DNA of 64,000 nt from Adiantum capillus-veneris (taxonomy: Eukaryota > Streptophyta > Polypodiopsida > Polypodiales > Pteridaceae). The translations under genes were made by a program, and so were the position numbers. The notes under the pieces are model-generated. The model searched no databases. It worked only from the letters and a program-made list of their open reading frames with translations, and was not told the DNA's origin. Below are positions 11,185-22,043 of the stretch, one piece after another. The stretch's first letter is position 1. Every line of letters begins with the position of its first letter. The DNA lies in assembly GCA_014529385.2 (NCBI GenBank), contig CM043966.1, forward strand, positions 110,094,808 to 110,158,807. The letters are read 5' to 3'.

Positions 11185-12720
11185 TAGTTGAAAAGTAGTT
11201 CCACTAAATTATTGGAACTAGTCTTGGGAGACCCAGGGAGGATACGATGTGGTTACATGCAAAGATTTAAGCTGAAAAGCATACGATGTGGGTACTTCTT
11301 TGATAGGTAAGATTGAGGCTACATGGAGCAACCTCTTGTTGGATTGTACAAGACCGTTTTAGGCCAACGAAGTAAATTTTCATCCATTACAATTTACAAA
11401 ATGCATGAAAAATGCCAAGCTGACTGCAACTTACAAACTGTAATGCTCATTAATACCGTCACCGCCTTACATGAATGTCCCTACTATCTCCTTACTACGG
11501 CTTGGTAGTTGTTAGCTATCCTCTTTGTATAACATCTCTTTGCATCACCAAGTCCGCAAATATACATGTTGTTGTGTCACCATGTAATGTCTTGTAATAA
11601 CTATTGTCCATTGGAAGCAAAAAGACCGAATAGTAATGATTTATTTGCAATAATATCACTTTAACTTGCTAGACTCATTCCCATGGTTGATTTATGGCCA
11701 ATTCAGGCCTTGACACGGGGTTTTGGCAATGATATTAAGATGTGACTAAAAGAAATTACAACAATAATAAGCAAGAACATATGGTAAAACTAGTGAACAA
11801 GAAGCCATGCAAATTGTAAAGATTGAAATGTACTAGGAGCCAGGATAAGGAGCAATGGTATCCTCTAACTTTGGAATGCAAAGGAATCCACTATTGTTGA
11901 GCTAGAACAAAACAACATGAGTAGTTAAACTTATGCATAAAATAAGCAAAAGAGAAACAATATAGATCAAATAGTGTGAGTCACTCAAAAATGGCATGCA
12001 AAAGTATAGTGGAGAGTTGACACTATGTCTCCCCAAAAATAATAAGGAACAAAAGTCGTGCCCTATCCCATATACTGATTCTATCGACCAAGCAAACACA
12101 TAGGCATGGAGGTTTAGAAGCACATTACAAACCTTGAATTTTGCTTGTATCTCCATAACATACATTGCTGACATATCCTTGAATGACTAACTCCATCTCT
12201 ACTCCTAAATGGAGCAGTATCATGGCCCCTTAACCTTGTATTGTTATCATATATAGGTTCTTGTCACCATGCAATGTCTCCTAAATGTCAGCCATTGGAA
12301 GTGAAAACACCGATTGGTTGCATTGATTTATTTGTAACAATATCACTTGTATTTTCTAGAGTCATTCTCATGGTTGATTTATGGCTAGTTTAGGCCTTTG
12401 TAGGGGTTTTCGGAAATGATATTAAGATGTGACTGAAAAAAAGTACAACAATAAATCCCCTCTTGAAGCTTTTGCTCGAGGCTATATTTGCTTGGATCTT
12501 GGAGCCTACGGTCAAAAGATGGTGGTTCTATTTTGTTGGAGTTGGGTCTTTGAAAGATCTTTGTGAGAGCATCTCCTTAGGGGGAAAGGGGCTTGTAAAG
12601 GCCTTTTTGAAGCAGCATGTCGTGGGAAAGGGCCCCCTACAAGGCCTTGTCCCCATGTTCTCAGCAGAAAAATACAAAATGATTTTTATTTTCCTTTGCT
12701 TCACCCAAAAGGTGCCTTGA
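11185..12720. repeat. 1.6-kb repeat unit R2, copy A
   Basis: Tandem partner of R1, about 1,590 bp downstream, with the same landmarks and an equivalent short ORF at 12463-12720. The tail is shortened: about 250 bp present in copy B (38485-38735) is absent here, with an AAGG repeat at the breakpoint. Confidence 0.75.
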
Positions 12721-12740
12721 GCATTGAATGCTCTAAAGAG

Positions 12741-12772
12741 CACGCACACGCACACACACACACACACACACA
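12741..12772. repeat. (AC)n microsatellite, copy A
   Basis: A short AC run with one interruption. The copy B counterpart (38824-38900) is about twice as long, consistent with slippage after duplication. Confidence 0.9.
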
Positions 12773-13264
12773 CTTCTCAATTTGAGGATCTGTAGAGAAA
12801 AATCCAGAGAGCAAGCTTGATTAAGAAAAAATCAATTGGGGCATTAAATCTTGAGATTTAACTCAAAATTGGCATACATAGGCTCAAATAAAAGCTCTGG
12901 GGACGGGGGCTACGTACACACACCAATTGCAAGTGCCAATTTTGCTAAAGTGAGGAGTAGCTATTGATGCAAGATGAGTGGCAGTAGGCTTGAATGCAAT
13001 ATGATAAACTAATGAACTCTATGCTAATTAGGCTTCCAATTAGCCAGTGAGTAGTGACCCAAGAGTCTTTAACTCAAGAACATGCTCATTCTAGCCAATG
13101 GAATACTTGTTAGGCATGAGATATGCAATAGGAGAGTAGAAGAGAGAGGCTAAGGATCAAATTGGTGAGAGTAAACCTAATGAATCTTGCTAATGATAAT
13201 TAAGGTATTTTAATCACACTAACACACAAATGCATAGCAATAAACCTAGCTAGCACACACCATA
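12773..13264. other. Non-coding stretch left of the LTR-like block
   Basis: No ORF or domain is visible. By position it would be the internal part of the minus-strand LTR element whose PBS is at 13265-13276, but it holds no recognisable gag or pol. Confidence 0.4.
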
Positions 13265-14504
13265 GCTCTAATACCACTTGATGGGAATGGGACCGTGCTA
13301 GCTAAGGTGCATTATAGACAAACATTTTGCAGACAAGTGAGTGTATTAGGCTAGATTGTTACTCAAGAAAATTAGGTTCCAAGATAGATTAACTTGGACT
13401 CATAAACACGACCTTGAGTAGTTGGCTAACCCATCACAAGCTCACCATAAACAAGAGACATGTGATGCAAACTTGGAATGATTGTTTATTCATGAAAGGA
13501 GCTTTAAGTAGCTCTACAGCTTTAGACCTTTACATGTGGGATAATTCCACCTTTTGTCTCATTCACCCACACCCTAGTGACTCTAGGACAAAACCCATAC
13601 CTTACAATCCAAAAGCTGCACGTGATAATTTATATCCACTCTCAACTGGTCACGTTGCCAGCAAGTCCAAACTGCATAAACGTGAGGCACTTTGACATCA
13701 AGCATTAACTTATTTTGCAGGCTCCATTGTGCAACCATGCCCTACAAAAGGGTGTGCTCGGTAGAATTGAGTTGGCATAATAGGATCCATGTGACCACGA
13801 AGGGGGTTCCACTATCCTCCCAAATAATTGATAAATGAGCCTCACATAACCACCACCTAATACACTGATAAAAGTGATATGTAGTCATAAAAGAAGAAGC
13901 AAAATAGCATAAAATTGGTGCAGTGATGAGGAGCGATCCATTCCAACAATATAAATGAGCCCCAAGCACATGCACCACCTAAATGCTCCACAAGGATGCT
14001 TCCTACCCAAACTTGTTTCCAAGCGGTCTAGGGGAGGTAGCTAGTTGTAAAATACAAGTATGCTGGTGTAGTGATGATGAGCGCTCCATTCCAACAATAG
14101 AAATGATCTCCAAGCACTTGAAGCACATAAAACCTCCACGAGAATGCTTCCTACCTAAACCGGCTTCGAGGTGGATAGACACCCAAGGGAGGTAACTATA
14201 CCTCGATGTTTCTATAGCGAAAAAAAGATGCAAAAAATTTACATGATAAAGCTCAAGCATAATAGCTCTAGTGAGGACACTAGATAGTGTGCCAAAAAGG
14301 GTGTCTGAGAGGATGGACCATTGTTTATATAGGCCCTCCAAACTTGACGCCTCTTTGAAAATTTGAAGGCAATTTCGAGCTCGTCGGCCTACGAAGGGGG
14401 AACGTCGAGCAAATCAAATATCCTGATGTGCAAACAAGAACTCCCAGTTCAACAGGTTAATGTGAATTTGATGTTATTAACACTCCCATGGGGTGTTAAT
14501 AACA
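13265..14504 (-). mobile_element. LTR-like block with PBS, copy A
   Basis: The minus strand reads TGGTATTAGAGC (13276-13265), one mismatch from the tRNA-iMet PBS, followed outward by a candidate LTR at 13279-14504 (starts TGATGGG, ends TAATAACA). The block contains a partial internal tandem repeat of about 180-190 bp (around 13915-14200). Its end is a perfect 12-bp inverted repeat (14472-14504). There is no coding internal region, so it is a truncated or non-autonomous element. Confidence 0.55.
14472..14504. repeat. Perfect inverted repeat at the LTR-like end
   Basis: TGTTATTAACAC, nine bases, then GTGTTAATAACA. It is identical in copy B at 40603-40635. It could be the LTR terminus or an independent hairpin. 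Confidence 0.85.
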
Positions 14505-15639
14505 TGAGTTATTACCACTTCACACTTTACGTAAAGACATGAATGAAATCCTTGCCCATCTGTCACGTGAACTCACTCTCTAAATAGTGGTTGTCTAAAG
14601 AGTCATTTTCATTCTCCTCTATGATGAAACCCTTGGAAAGCTCTTTGTAGCCTATTAAAAATTTATTCATATTAGAGGGATTAGATTCCTCATTCAAAGG
14701 CCATTTTTCATCGGTTGAATATCTTGCCCTACCCTTTGGTCCACACCTTTCATGGAAAGGGTTCTGCCCTGGAATAGGCATCCTTGGACCGACAACCTTG
14801 GTTGCATGGCCATGAAATATTCATCTGCCACGTGCCTTTAAGTCATCAAATCCCATAAGATGCACACAAAAACCTTGATCCATGACACATGAAACCCTAC
14901 CTTGGTAAACAATGAAGAGCTCAAGTTCGTGTGGAGGCCTTTTAAAAAGCTAGTATTTCTACCTTGGTGGACATTGAAGAGCTCAAGTTGTGGTTGACGC
15001 CCTTTTAAAAAGCTAGTGTTTCTATCATCTTGATCCCTTGTGTCTTTCTCTCTACGAGTCCTTTGATCACCTTCCTTGTGGAAATAATCCCTTCTATATT
15101 CTTCCTCTCTTTCCTAGTCTCTTTGTCTTTAATATCTTTGATCATGTCTATTGTTCATGTATTAGTCATCATATAATGTGTGGTGGTTTGCAACGCATTC
15201 ACAATCCTTTCTCTTGATCATGAAAGCTCCAAATCAATCATGCTCCATATCACTACCTCATTAAACATTGAACAACTCAAGTTTTGGTGGTTGATCTCCT
15301 TTTTAAGAGCTAGGGTCTCTATGTCCATTCTCGTCATCACTATTGGCATAACCATTGTATTTGTACCTACAATCATCATACTTTATGTGAGTCCTTCAAT
15401 CACCACATCCTTGTGGCGATGATCCCTTTTATGTTCATCCTTTCTTTCATGGTTTCTTTGGCCGGATGGAAATGGAGAGAGCTTTTGGAGGGAGCTTTCA
15501 AAGGAGCTCTTCTAATCCTTTCACTGGAGTAGTGTTTGCAAAGAAAAAGCTTTCCATGCCCTTGGTATAGAGGGCTTTTTGGAGGGAGCTTTCTTTGCTA
15601 TTTCCCAATCCAATTGAACCTTCAATGTAGCATGTACAT
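14505..15639 (-). pseudogene. Degenerate gag-like, charged-repeat region
   Basis: The minus strand encodes broken arginine-, lysine-, aspartate- and histidine-rich peptides (for example near 15460-15380 and 15120-15040), the style of an LTR-element gag. Short repeats with GAAGAGCTCAAGTT recur near 14925 and 14970, with a diverged copy near 15270. A 72-codon frame (14781-14563) has no known family. The first ~370 bp is shared with copy B. Confidence 0.4.
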
Positions 15640-17076
15640 GAGTAAAATTATGCTTTGAACATAAAGATACACACCACCTTATTAAATCATGAGATTCTCC
15701 AAAAAGGATTACAATATCAAATCAAAATCTAACATGTACTAACCAAAAATTATGCTTCACACATAGCAGATGAACATTAAGACACAAGCCACCCTCTCCA
15801 TGAATTCCCACAGAAAGTATTACAATATTAAATTAGCAGTTACAATTTGTGCCATACAATTGAATGTGGGCACTAGGGGATTTGATTGAAACAATTTAAT
15901 TACAATTCTATTTTATGATGTACAATGATAGTTGAACACACAAAACAAATCCTCATTTGTTAGCTTTCTCTGATGGATAAACATATTGTGGTTTAAATCC
16001 AAGACGAAGTAGAGAAGGAAGATGAAGTAATTATTCTTGCCGGCCATGTATGGTTTGATTTGTGCTACTCGTTCTGCAAAGTCTCCACGCGTACACATCG
16101 GGCTACTTGCAACATGAATTTCATACCTCTCGACCAAGACTTGTGAAGAAGATGTCTCTACCATGAATTTTTCATGCATGCTTGCCTTCACAACACTGTG
16201 CTGCACAATCCAGGCTTTCATGGTTACTACCAACTCAAGTCTCTTGGAGGCTTATAGTGATACTCCTAGCTGATAATGCACATTATTGATTTCCTTAACT
16301 GCAACTTTCTTTTCTATGAAGCCTCCTATCTCCAATTCTAGCAAGTGTGAAGCAGTTATGTTTGTTCCCTTTTCCATTGTCCATATACTTGGGACTCTTG
16401 TAGGGTATTGAGTGATTGTGTTACAGACTTGACACTTGTGATCATCATTGCACAACCACATAAATTGTGCCTTTGAACCGTTATCATGAGCACTAACATC
16501 ACACATTTCCCATGTTCGAACACCCCAAAAGGATGGTGCAACAGCGCCTGCATCAGTGTTCTTTATATATATTTTTTTCATTTATCGCTTTTAGATCCTA
16601 ACCACCCTTGACATTGGACCTTGCTTCCCTTTAATATACGGAGGATTTCCCACATTGTCTAATGAATTTTTGTCTCCTCAACCACTAGCCCACTGTTATA
16701 TTCTTTGACAACCTGACCGACCACTCTGGAAGTTGCTTAGAGACCTCTACAAGTTCGCGGGATGTTTTGAGTGAGATACTTAGGGTGATGTGAAGCATTC
16801 TCCTCCTCACAGCTCCCTATCCCAGACTGTTTTCGCTTCTTGGCTACTATAATATTATCTCCCTCCATTTTTGGTTGTTGATAGAGTGGTGTACCCTTGA
16901 TTCCATTCTCAATCTCTCTAGCAATAGTAGTTGGTCCTGGTGCTTAGCCTTGTTGTTCCCAACAAGAAAGTTTTTCTACATGAAGGGATCGGGTGGATCG
17001 ACGATGGGTGCAATGAGCTCAGGGTGAGATTAGCTCAAGGTGGTTTGAAACTTGGAACAACCATAGCTACACACAC
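15640..17076 (-). pseudogene. Unrecognised minus-strand ORF cluster
   Basis: Two frames on the minus strand follow each other closely: 16581-16252 (109 aa, with a CNDDHKCQVC cysteine cluster) and 16233-15913 (106 aa). A lysine-rich stretch (KKRKQSGIGS) lies further upstream near 16835. They look like exons or frameshifted parts of one protein, but I recognise no family and could not fix splice sites. It may be a broken host gene or part of a retroelement. Confidence 0.3.
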
Positions 17077-17118
17077 AATAGAGAGAGAGAGAGAGAGGGA
17101 GAGAGAGAGAGAGAGAGT
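17077..17118. repeat. (GA)n microsatellite
   Basis: A GA run with one interruption. Confidence 0.9.
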
Positions 17119-17569
17119 CTCACACTCAAATTTTAATAATATAAAAAAATAGAATACCTTTACAACATATATGTTATCACTCATATACAAAAGGAGGGGC
17201 TTATGTACAAAAGGTTTCATAGCCAATATCTGGCAGCTCACATCTCTAGATGGCTTTCAAAATGGCTACACATATATGTATTATGTGTCACATCAAAACT
17301 TGCAGTAGGTGTAGTAGGAGTTCCCATGCCCACCTTTCAATCCTCCCCCTTGGGCATGTAATGCATAATGAAGATCCAACTATCCACATAGGATGACACT
17401 ATCCACTAAGGATGACAAGAACTATCCACACAAGATGATAATATGAACTAGAGAAAGTAGAAATGGATCTTCTAAGTACATCTGTAACAAAACAAACTTT
17501 CCCTTCTTCCTCTGCTTCGTCCTCTTCGATTACATGAACAGTCCTTTCATTAGCTTCTTGCCTTTGTTG
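17119..17569. other. Non-coding stretch with short tandem repeats
   Basis: Contains short repeated phrases (AACTATCCACATAGGATGAC and relatives, 17375-17435) and a TTG-rich end near 17560-17580 that encodes a polyasparagine stretch of the copia gag on the minus strand. No other gene is seen. Confidence 0.4.
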
Positions 17570-18367
17570 TTGTTGTTGTTATTGCTACTACCTTGATCCT
17601 TTGAATAACACCTAAAAGGAGGATGCCCCTTCTTACCGCAATTGCTACAGAATTTATTGATATAGCAATCCTTAGCTATATGTCCCATTTTACCACAGTC
17701 GTAGCACTTTCAAACGTTGGAAGATGATGTGAAATCTATGGACAATTCTCCTCCCTTTGCCACAAAAGCTCCATTTGTCGGCGTAGATGAAATTCTCTGC
17801 TTCTTTTCCACTGCTTGAAGCGAGCTTACCACATCTTGAAGTGCTAGAGTTGGCTCTTTTTCCTCAAGAATAGTGACTATATGGTCATAATTAGAAGGAA
17901 GTGCACTAAGGAGGACTGAAACTTTGTCGTCTTCTTCTACTTTGCATTGGATGTAGGTCAATTGTGTAGTCATGCTTTTAAGCCTATTGACCAAACTGGC
18001 TATGTCTTTCATTTGTAAAGTTGCCTTTTCAGGCTAACTTTACTTTGTTTTGATTTAGCTCCAAAATTCTCCTCTAGAACTTGCTAGGCCTTGTATGCAT
18101 GTGTGCACTCATCTATAAAATGTACATAATTATCATGGAGTGCAATAATTATGATGCCAAGTGACTATCCATCTTTTCTTGATTGAGTGCAGTAAAAGCC
18201 CAAGTTTGTGTGCCTTTGTGATCATCGAGAGATGTTTTTACTAAGCCCCATAATGTTTTCTTCATTAAGTAACCCCTTAGCTTAGTTTTCCAAATATGGA
18301 AACCCTCACCATTAAATTTTATGATTCCTTTCTCTTCTATGGTGCAAGCGCTCGTAAAAAATGCCAA
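17570..18367 (-). pseudogene. Ty1/copia gag fragment
   Basis: The minus strand starts at 18367 with a gag_2-like N-terminus (FNGEGFHIWKTKLRGYLM) and continues in another frame (18012-17710) with LLSALPSNYDHIVTILEEKE, typical of copia gag. After a TGA near 17712 come two CCHC zinc knuckles, CYDCGKMGHIAKDC and CSNCGKKGHPPFRC. There is at least one frameshift and one nonsense codon. No protease, integrase or RT follows, so only gag remains. Confidence 0.8.
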
Positions 18368-19312
18368 GGACTTGGTCTTATTGATAGAGATACTCTCTCT
18401 CTATGATCCAATTTTACAAAAAATAGTGCAGGTGCGAGCTTAATGGTTTTGATTGTGAAGTCACTCTTCATGAATAAAAAATCATGAAGTTTTCACAAGA
18501 AAATAGTGCCCTTATGTGGCTTTGGTGCATTTATCTTGCTTGACATTTTGAATATTTGAAGTCTTTGAAAGTCATTTTAGAATTTAGCTTTGAAGGAGCA
18601 CCTATCTTTGGAGAAGCCTCTATGGAAGAGGACAAGCACCTTTGATCTTTGGATCTCGACTTTGGAGCTTGTAGCACGCGGGAAAATATCCCTTTGGGGT
18701 GACAATGCCTTAGAGCTTAGTGAGGCAGGAACAAGGGTTTAGTTTAATGTGTGATATGTGAAGGTTACAAAACAAACCAAAAGAAAAATAAAGCCTGCGA
18801 GATTCTGACGATTGCCGAAGGCAAGCAAAAATCATCAAAATTCCTGGAGATGAAAACTTGCTTGCCCCCTTCCTTCTATTGCTTGATGCTCTCCTTGCTT
18901 GCTCGGTTTGCTCTACTTGCACAGCGCGATAGATCACGGTGCGATAATACAGTGTGTGTGTGGTTATGCTCCAAGCTTTGAAACTTGCCTCACAAATCTT
19001 GCTCTAATTTGATGTTGCCTAATCTTCTTTGATGCCGAGATGCTCCAAGTCCTCCCTCGACCGATTTTGACTCTATCACTTTCTCCTTGCTTGATTACTT
19101 CAAGCCTTTAAGGCTTTTCCAATTCAACCCATAGATCTTCACCTTTTTGCTCTTGATTCAACTATTGGCCTTGCTTAGTTCTCCCTACTCACAATCTCTA
19201 CCAATGTCGGTTCACTATCCGCTACCTTTGTGCAAATGCTTCCCAGGATTCCCTTGATTCCAAGGATTGTTGCACATGCGAGTAGGGGAGGGGAGATGCC
19301 GAGGCTGCCTCC
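18368..19312. other. Leader of the copia fragment
   Basis: Lies between the presumed PBS and gag on the minus strand. No conserved domain is visible, and short frames in both directions look like chance. Confidence 0.35.
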
Positions 19313-19602
19313 TATGCTCTGATACATGGTGGTGGAATGGTGGAATCCAATTATTTGGAGGAGATATTCAGCTGGTTTTTTCGCACAACATTTTCTCGTA
19401 AGCTCACAATGGAGCGTGCGCGACAATCCAAGATTGCTATTGAAGTGCGCATATGGAGTCATCAAGAGCATAGCAACAAGTGGCAAATGTCGCAAGGTCC
19501 CACCAAGCATGCTGCATGGCGGCGATGCAGAGTGCGACAAGGATCAAAGTGGATATTGCGCGAGTCACTAAACGTGAACACAGGGTCCAACACTTAGCAA
19601 CA
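19313..19602 (-). mobile_element. Candidate PBS and short LTR of the copia fragment
   Basis: The plus strand reads GCTCTGATACATGGTGG; on the minus strand this is a near match to the tRNA-iMet PBS, preceded by an LTR ending in CA. The LTR may span 19327-19602 (TGGTGG...CAACA, 276 bp). Only one LTR was found, so the boundaries are tentative. It lies directly upstream of the H3-like gene. Confidence 0.4.
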
Positions 19603-19649
19603 TGTTTATTTAAAAAATAATACTTCTTTTCAAAAAATTAGTGTGAACA

Positions 19650-19736
19650 GGGCCCTTTTTAAATGGGCCCTTATAAATATTGCATGCTCTCATAAACCAC
19701 TCATTTCTTAAGAACAGGTGAGCTCTTACCAACGAA
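19650..19736 (+). promoter_or_regulatory. Promoter-like region of the H3-like gene
   Basis: Contains GGGCCC at 19650-19655, TGGGCCC at 19664-19670 and a TATA box TTATAAATA at 19671-19679, about 60 bp before the ATG. TGGGCC/Y motifs are known site-II elements of proliferation genes in plants. Having a promoter suggests this was once a working gene rather than a processed copy. Confidence 0.5.
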
Positions 19737-20628
19737 ATGGCGCGCACCAAACAAACCGTGAAAGAGCATCCGCCAGCCAACAAAAACACTCTCCAAGGAT
19801 GTGAGAAGCTATCATGGCTTAAAGGCACAAGAAAACGGCCACGAACACCTGGCTGTTCCAGGAACTCTTTTGGTAGTGGGCATGGTGGTAGGGCACGAGA
19901 GTCATCGAGGACTGTTGAATCTCCACCTCCTCAAGATATAACACCTAGAAAGAGAATGAAGCAATGTGCCCAGCATTGGAGAGAAGTAGAGGGCCAGCAA
20001 ACAACAGAGTCCGATAGGGAGCAGCCGTCGAGCCCCCAATCACAAGCAGGACCATCCAGGACTCGGGTGGTCCATACAGACACCGAATCAGAGAGTGAGC
20101 CACCATGGATGCGAGAAAAAATACCGCGCACACACCGGGTGGCCGTTGGGGGGAAGACATTGCCTCAAGGCCTTGCCTCAAGGCCAGGGAGCTCTCCCCA
20201 CACGACAAGATCGGCAACCAAGGGAAGAGGAAGAATCAGAAGAGGCTGCAGAACCAGCCCCAAAGCATGTAAACAGGCGCAAGTCTAAGTTTTTCAAGAA
20301 GCCTAAATGCCGCCTGCCAGCAAATGTGCAAGTGCCCCCAAGACAACCACAGCGGCGCCAAAAAATAGCAAGGGCATTTGCAGAAATCCGCCACTACTAG
20401 AAGATGACGGAGCTTTTGATTCAACGCGCCCCCTTTGCGTGCACTATGAAGGAGGTGCTTCAAAGCTATGGAAATCAGTATAGAATGCAAGCAATAGCAC
20501 TAGAGGCTATTCAAGAAGCTGCAGAGGCCCACATCATTTTGATGTTGGAAGATACCAACCTATGCGCCATTCATGCAAAGCGAGTGACAATACAGCCAAA
20601 AGATATGCAGCTTGCGCGTCGATTGTGA
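19737..20628 (+). pseudogene. Histone H3 variant, CENH3-like, disabled
   Basis: The first residues are MARTKQT, as in H3. A ~215-residue basic/serine-rich tail follows. The C-terminal part (20401-20625) is an H3 histone fold: TELLIQRAPF (alpha 1), AIQEAAEAH (alpha 2), DTNLCAIHAKRVTI, KDMQLARRL. APF and KDMQ resemble plant centromeric H3 rather than canonical LPF and KDIQ, but loop 1 has the canonical length rather than the CENH3 extension. Two lesions are visible. A 13-bp tandem duplication (20160-20185) shifts the frame by exactly the amount needed. A TAG at 20398-20400 replaces the expected Gln codon (CAG) of the KYQKST region. There are no introns. The protein ends at ARRL, shorter than H3. 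It is a pseudogene unless transcripts or other alleles prove otherwise. Confidence 0.8.
20160..20185 (+). repeat. 13-bp tandem duplication causing the frameshift
   Basis: TTGCCTCAAGGCC occurs twice head to tail. Upstream coding is in the 19737 frame and downstream coding in the 20404 frame; removing one unit joins them exactly. Confidence 0.95.
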
Positions 20629-20868
20629 CGAGACTTCGAGCATTAGCCGAACTTACCCCTCTTTTTATATTGCACATCCTTATCTTTGTAATGATTTGAC
20701 TTTCCAATGACAATATGATCAACAGTTGTGTCTACTGTGTCTATTATCTTTGTAATGAAATGACTTTGTAATTTCAAGTTTTGTATGTAATTGTAGTCAA
20801 TTTCAGTAAATTTGTGCTTTTTAAGTTCCCTTGAGGGTAGATAAACCTATAAGGGGCAAAAAAAAATC

Positions 20869-20939
20869 CTGGCCACAAGGGCGCGCAAATGGCCCATCCA
20901 AAACTGTTGGATGGGCCATTTGCGCGCCCTTGTGGCCAG
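20869..20939. repeat. Perfect 33-bp-arm palindrome, left arm
   Basis: CTGGCCACAAGGGCGCGC begins the arm, the loop is AACTG, and the second half is its exact complement. Confidence 0.95.
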
Positions 20940-21400
20940 GCTTTTTTTTGCCCTTTGTAGGCTTATCTACCCCCAAGGGTACTTAAAAAGCACAAATTTA
21001 CTAAAACCTATTGGTTTTGCATCATTATTTTACATGTATCCTTGTGGACACCCTTTTTTGGCCATTTCAAGCTTTGAATTCCCTATAGGATATCAAAACA
21101 AATAACATATTGTGAAACCAAGTGTCTATGCAACATTAATTTGGATTTTTCAAATGTCCAATGTAATTGGACTTTTTGGTGCAGGGGTGTACTAGGTAGA
21201 GCTAAAGCAGGTGATAGTGTGCTGAAAACTTCATTTCATAATTGATTTCACCTTTTCTAGTGTCCTTGAGTGTGAACATATGCTGGAATTGCCATAAAAA
21301 GGGTGCATCTAAAGAAGTGATGCAAATCCAATCCATTGCAATCAATTTGTGCTTTGTAGGTATCCTAGGGGGTAGATTAGCCTAATAGGGGCAAAAAAAA

Positions 21401-21475
21401 GCTTGGCCCCAAGGGCGCGCAAATGGCCCATCCAAAACTGATGGATGGGCCATTTGCGCGCCCTTGTGGCCAGGC
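21401..21475. repeat. Palindrome, right arm
   Basis: Same hairpin as 20869-20939 with a few differences in the outer stem (TTGGCCCCAAG against CTTGTGGCCAG). Confidence 0.9.
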
Positions 21476-21711
21476 TTTTTTTTGCCCCTTATAGGCTTAT
21501 CTACCCCCAAGGGTCCTTAAAAAGCACAAATTTACTGAAATTGACTGCAATTACATACAGAACTTGAAATTACAAAGTCACCAATCAAAAAAAAAAATCA
21601 TATCACCAATTGAAACAATTTTGAAGATTGATAAATCACATTCAAAAGAATTTGCAATATAGAGAGACAATTTCAAATATTTTTTATTCCTTTCAAAACG
21701 GTGATTTTACA

Positions 21712-21990
21712 TCATGTATCTGAGGAGTTCATAATTTTTTTGACCATTTCCTGGCGCCTATTTTGCGCGTAAGGAAACTCCCCAGTCAAGAGGGACTGCG
21801 CTATGGCCTTTGGGTCAGTTGAGCCAATGGAAGCATGTATCCCTATCTGGGCAAGCACTTTACCACGAAAGCCAGTGCCAAACGCTGTGCATACAAGGGA
21901 TCTACGCACTAGGAACACTTGATGCGCAGTTTGAGCAATGGTGCTCAAACACAAAAACTTGCTCAAAGCTTTTAACGACCAAGTCACAAA
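21712..21990 (-). pseudogene. Unrecognised ORF downstream of the 388-aa gene
   Basis: An open frame of about 90 codons on the minus strand (LVCTAFGTGFRGKVLAQIGI in the middle), 60 bp past the stop of the gene at 22044-23288. Sequence just after that stop also reads plausibly in frame (LPPGDVAIIHNELLPKPIL). The neighbouring protein may once have been longer. No family is recognised. Confidence 0.3.
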
Positions 21991-22043
21991 ATGGGCTTGG
22001 GGAGTAATTCATTATGGATAATGGCCACATCGCCAGGGGGGAG

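Larger units (their letters stand above)
499..14870. repeat. Segmental duplication, copy A
   Basis: The same order of sequence recurs at 28396-41000: gypsy-2 integrase, nested gypsy-1, gypsy-2 reverse transcriptase, hairpin, UGT gene, two 1.6-kb repeats, AC microsatellite, LTR-like block and gag-like tail. Offsets drift from about 27.9 kb at the left to 25.8-26.2 kb later, because each copy has private indels. Long stretches read as near-identical. The right limit (14870) is set by a CACTA-like insertion in copy B, so the true duplicated unit may be longer. Confidence 0.9.
20761..21580. mobile_element. 820-bp foldback element with nested hairpins
   Basis: The left arm (20761 to about 21000) and right arm (about 21340-21580) are inverted copies, both starting TGACTTTGTAATTTCAAG from the outside. 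Each arm itself holds a strong hairpin: 20869-20939 has perfect 33-bp arms and a 5-base loop, and 21401-21475 is nearly the same. The hairpin stems are GC-rich (GGGCGCGC) in an AT-rich neighbourhood. There is no ORF and no clear target-site duplication. It resembles a Foldback-type or MITE-type non-autonomous DNA element. Confidence 0.75.

Noticed and set aside
20404-20628. Separate small histone-fold gene starting at 20404
   Set aside because: The ATG there is internal; the codons before it (EIRHY, stop, K) align with the H3 region just upstream, so it is the rest of the gene starting at 19737.
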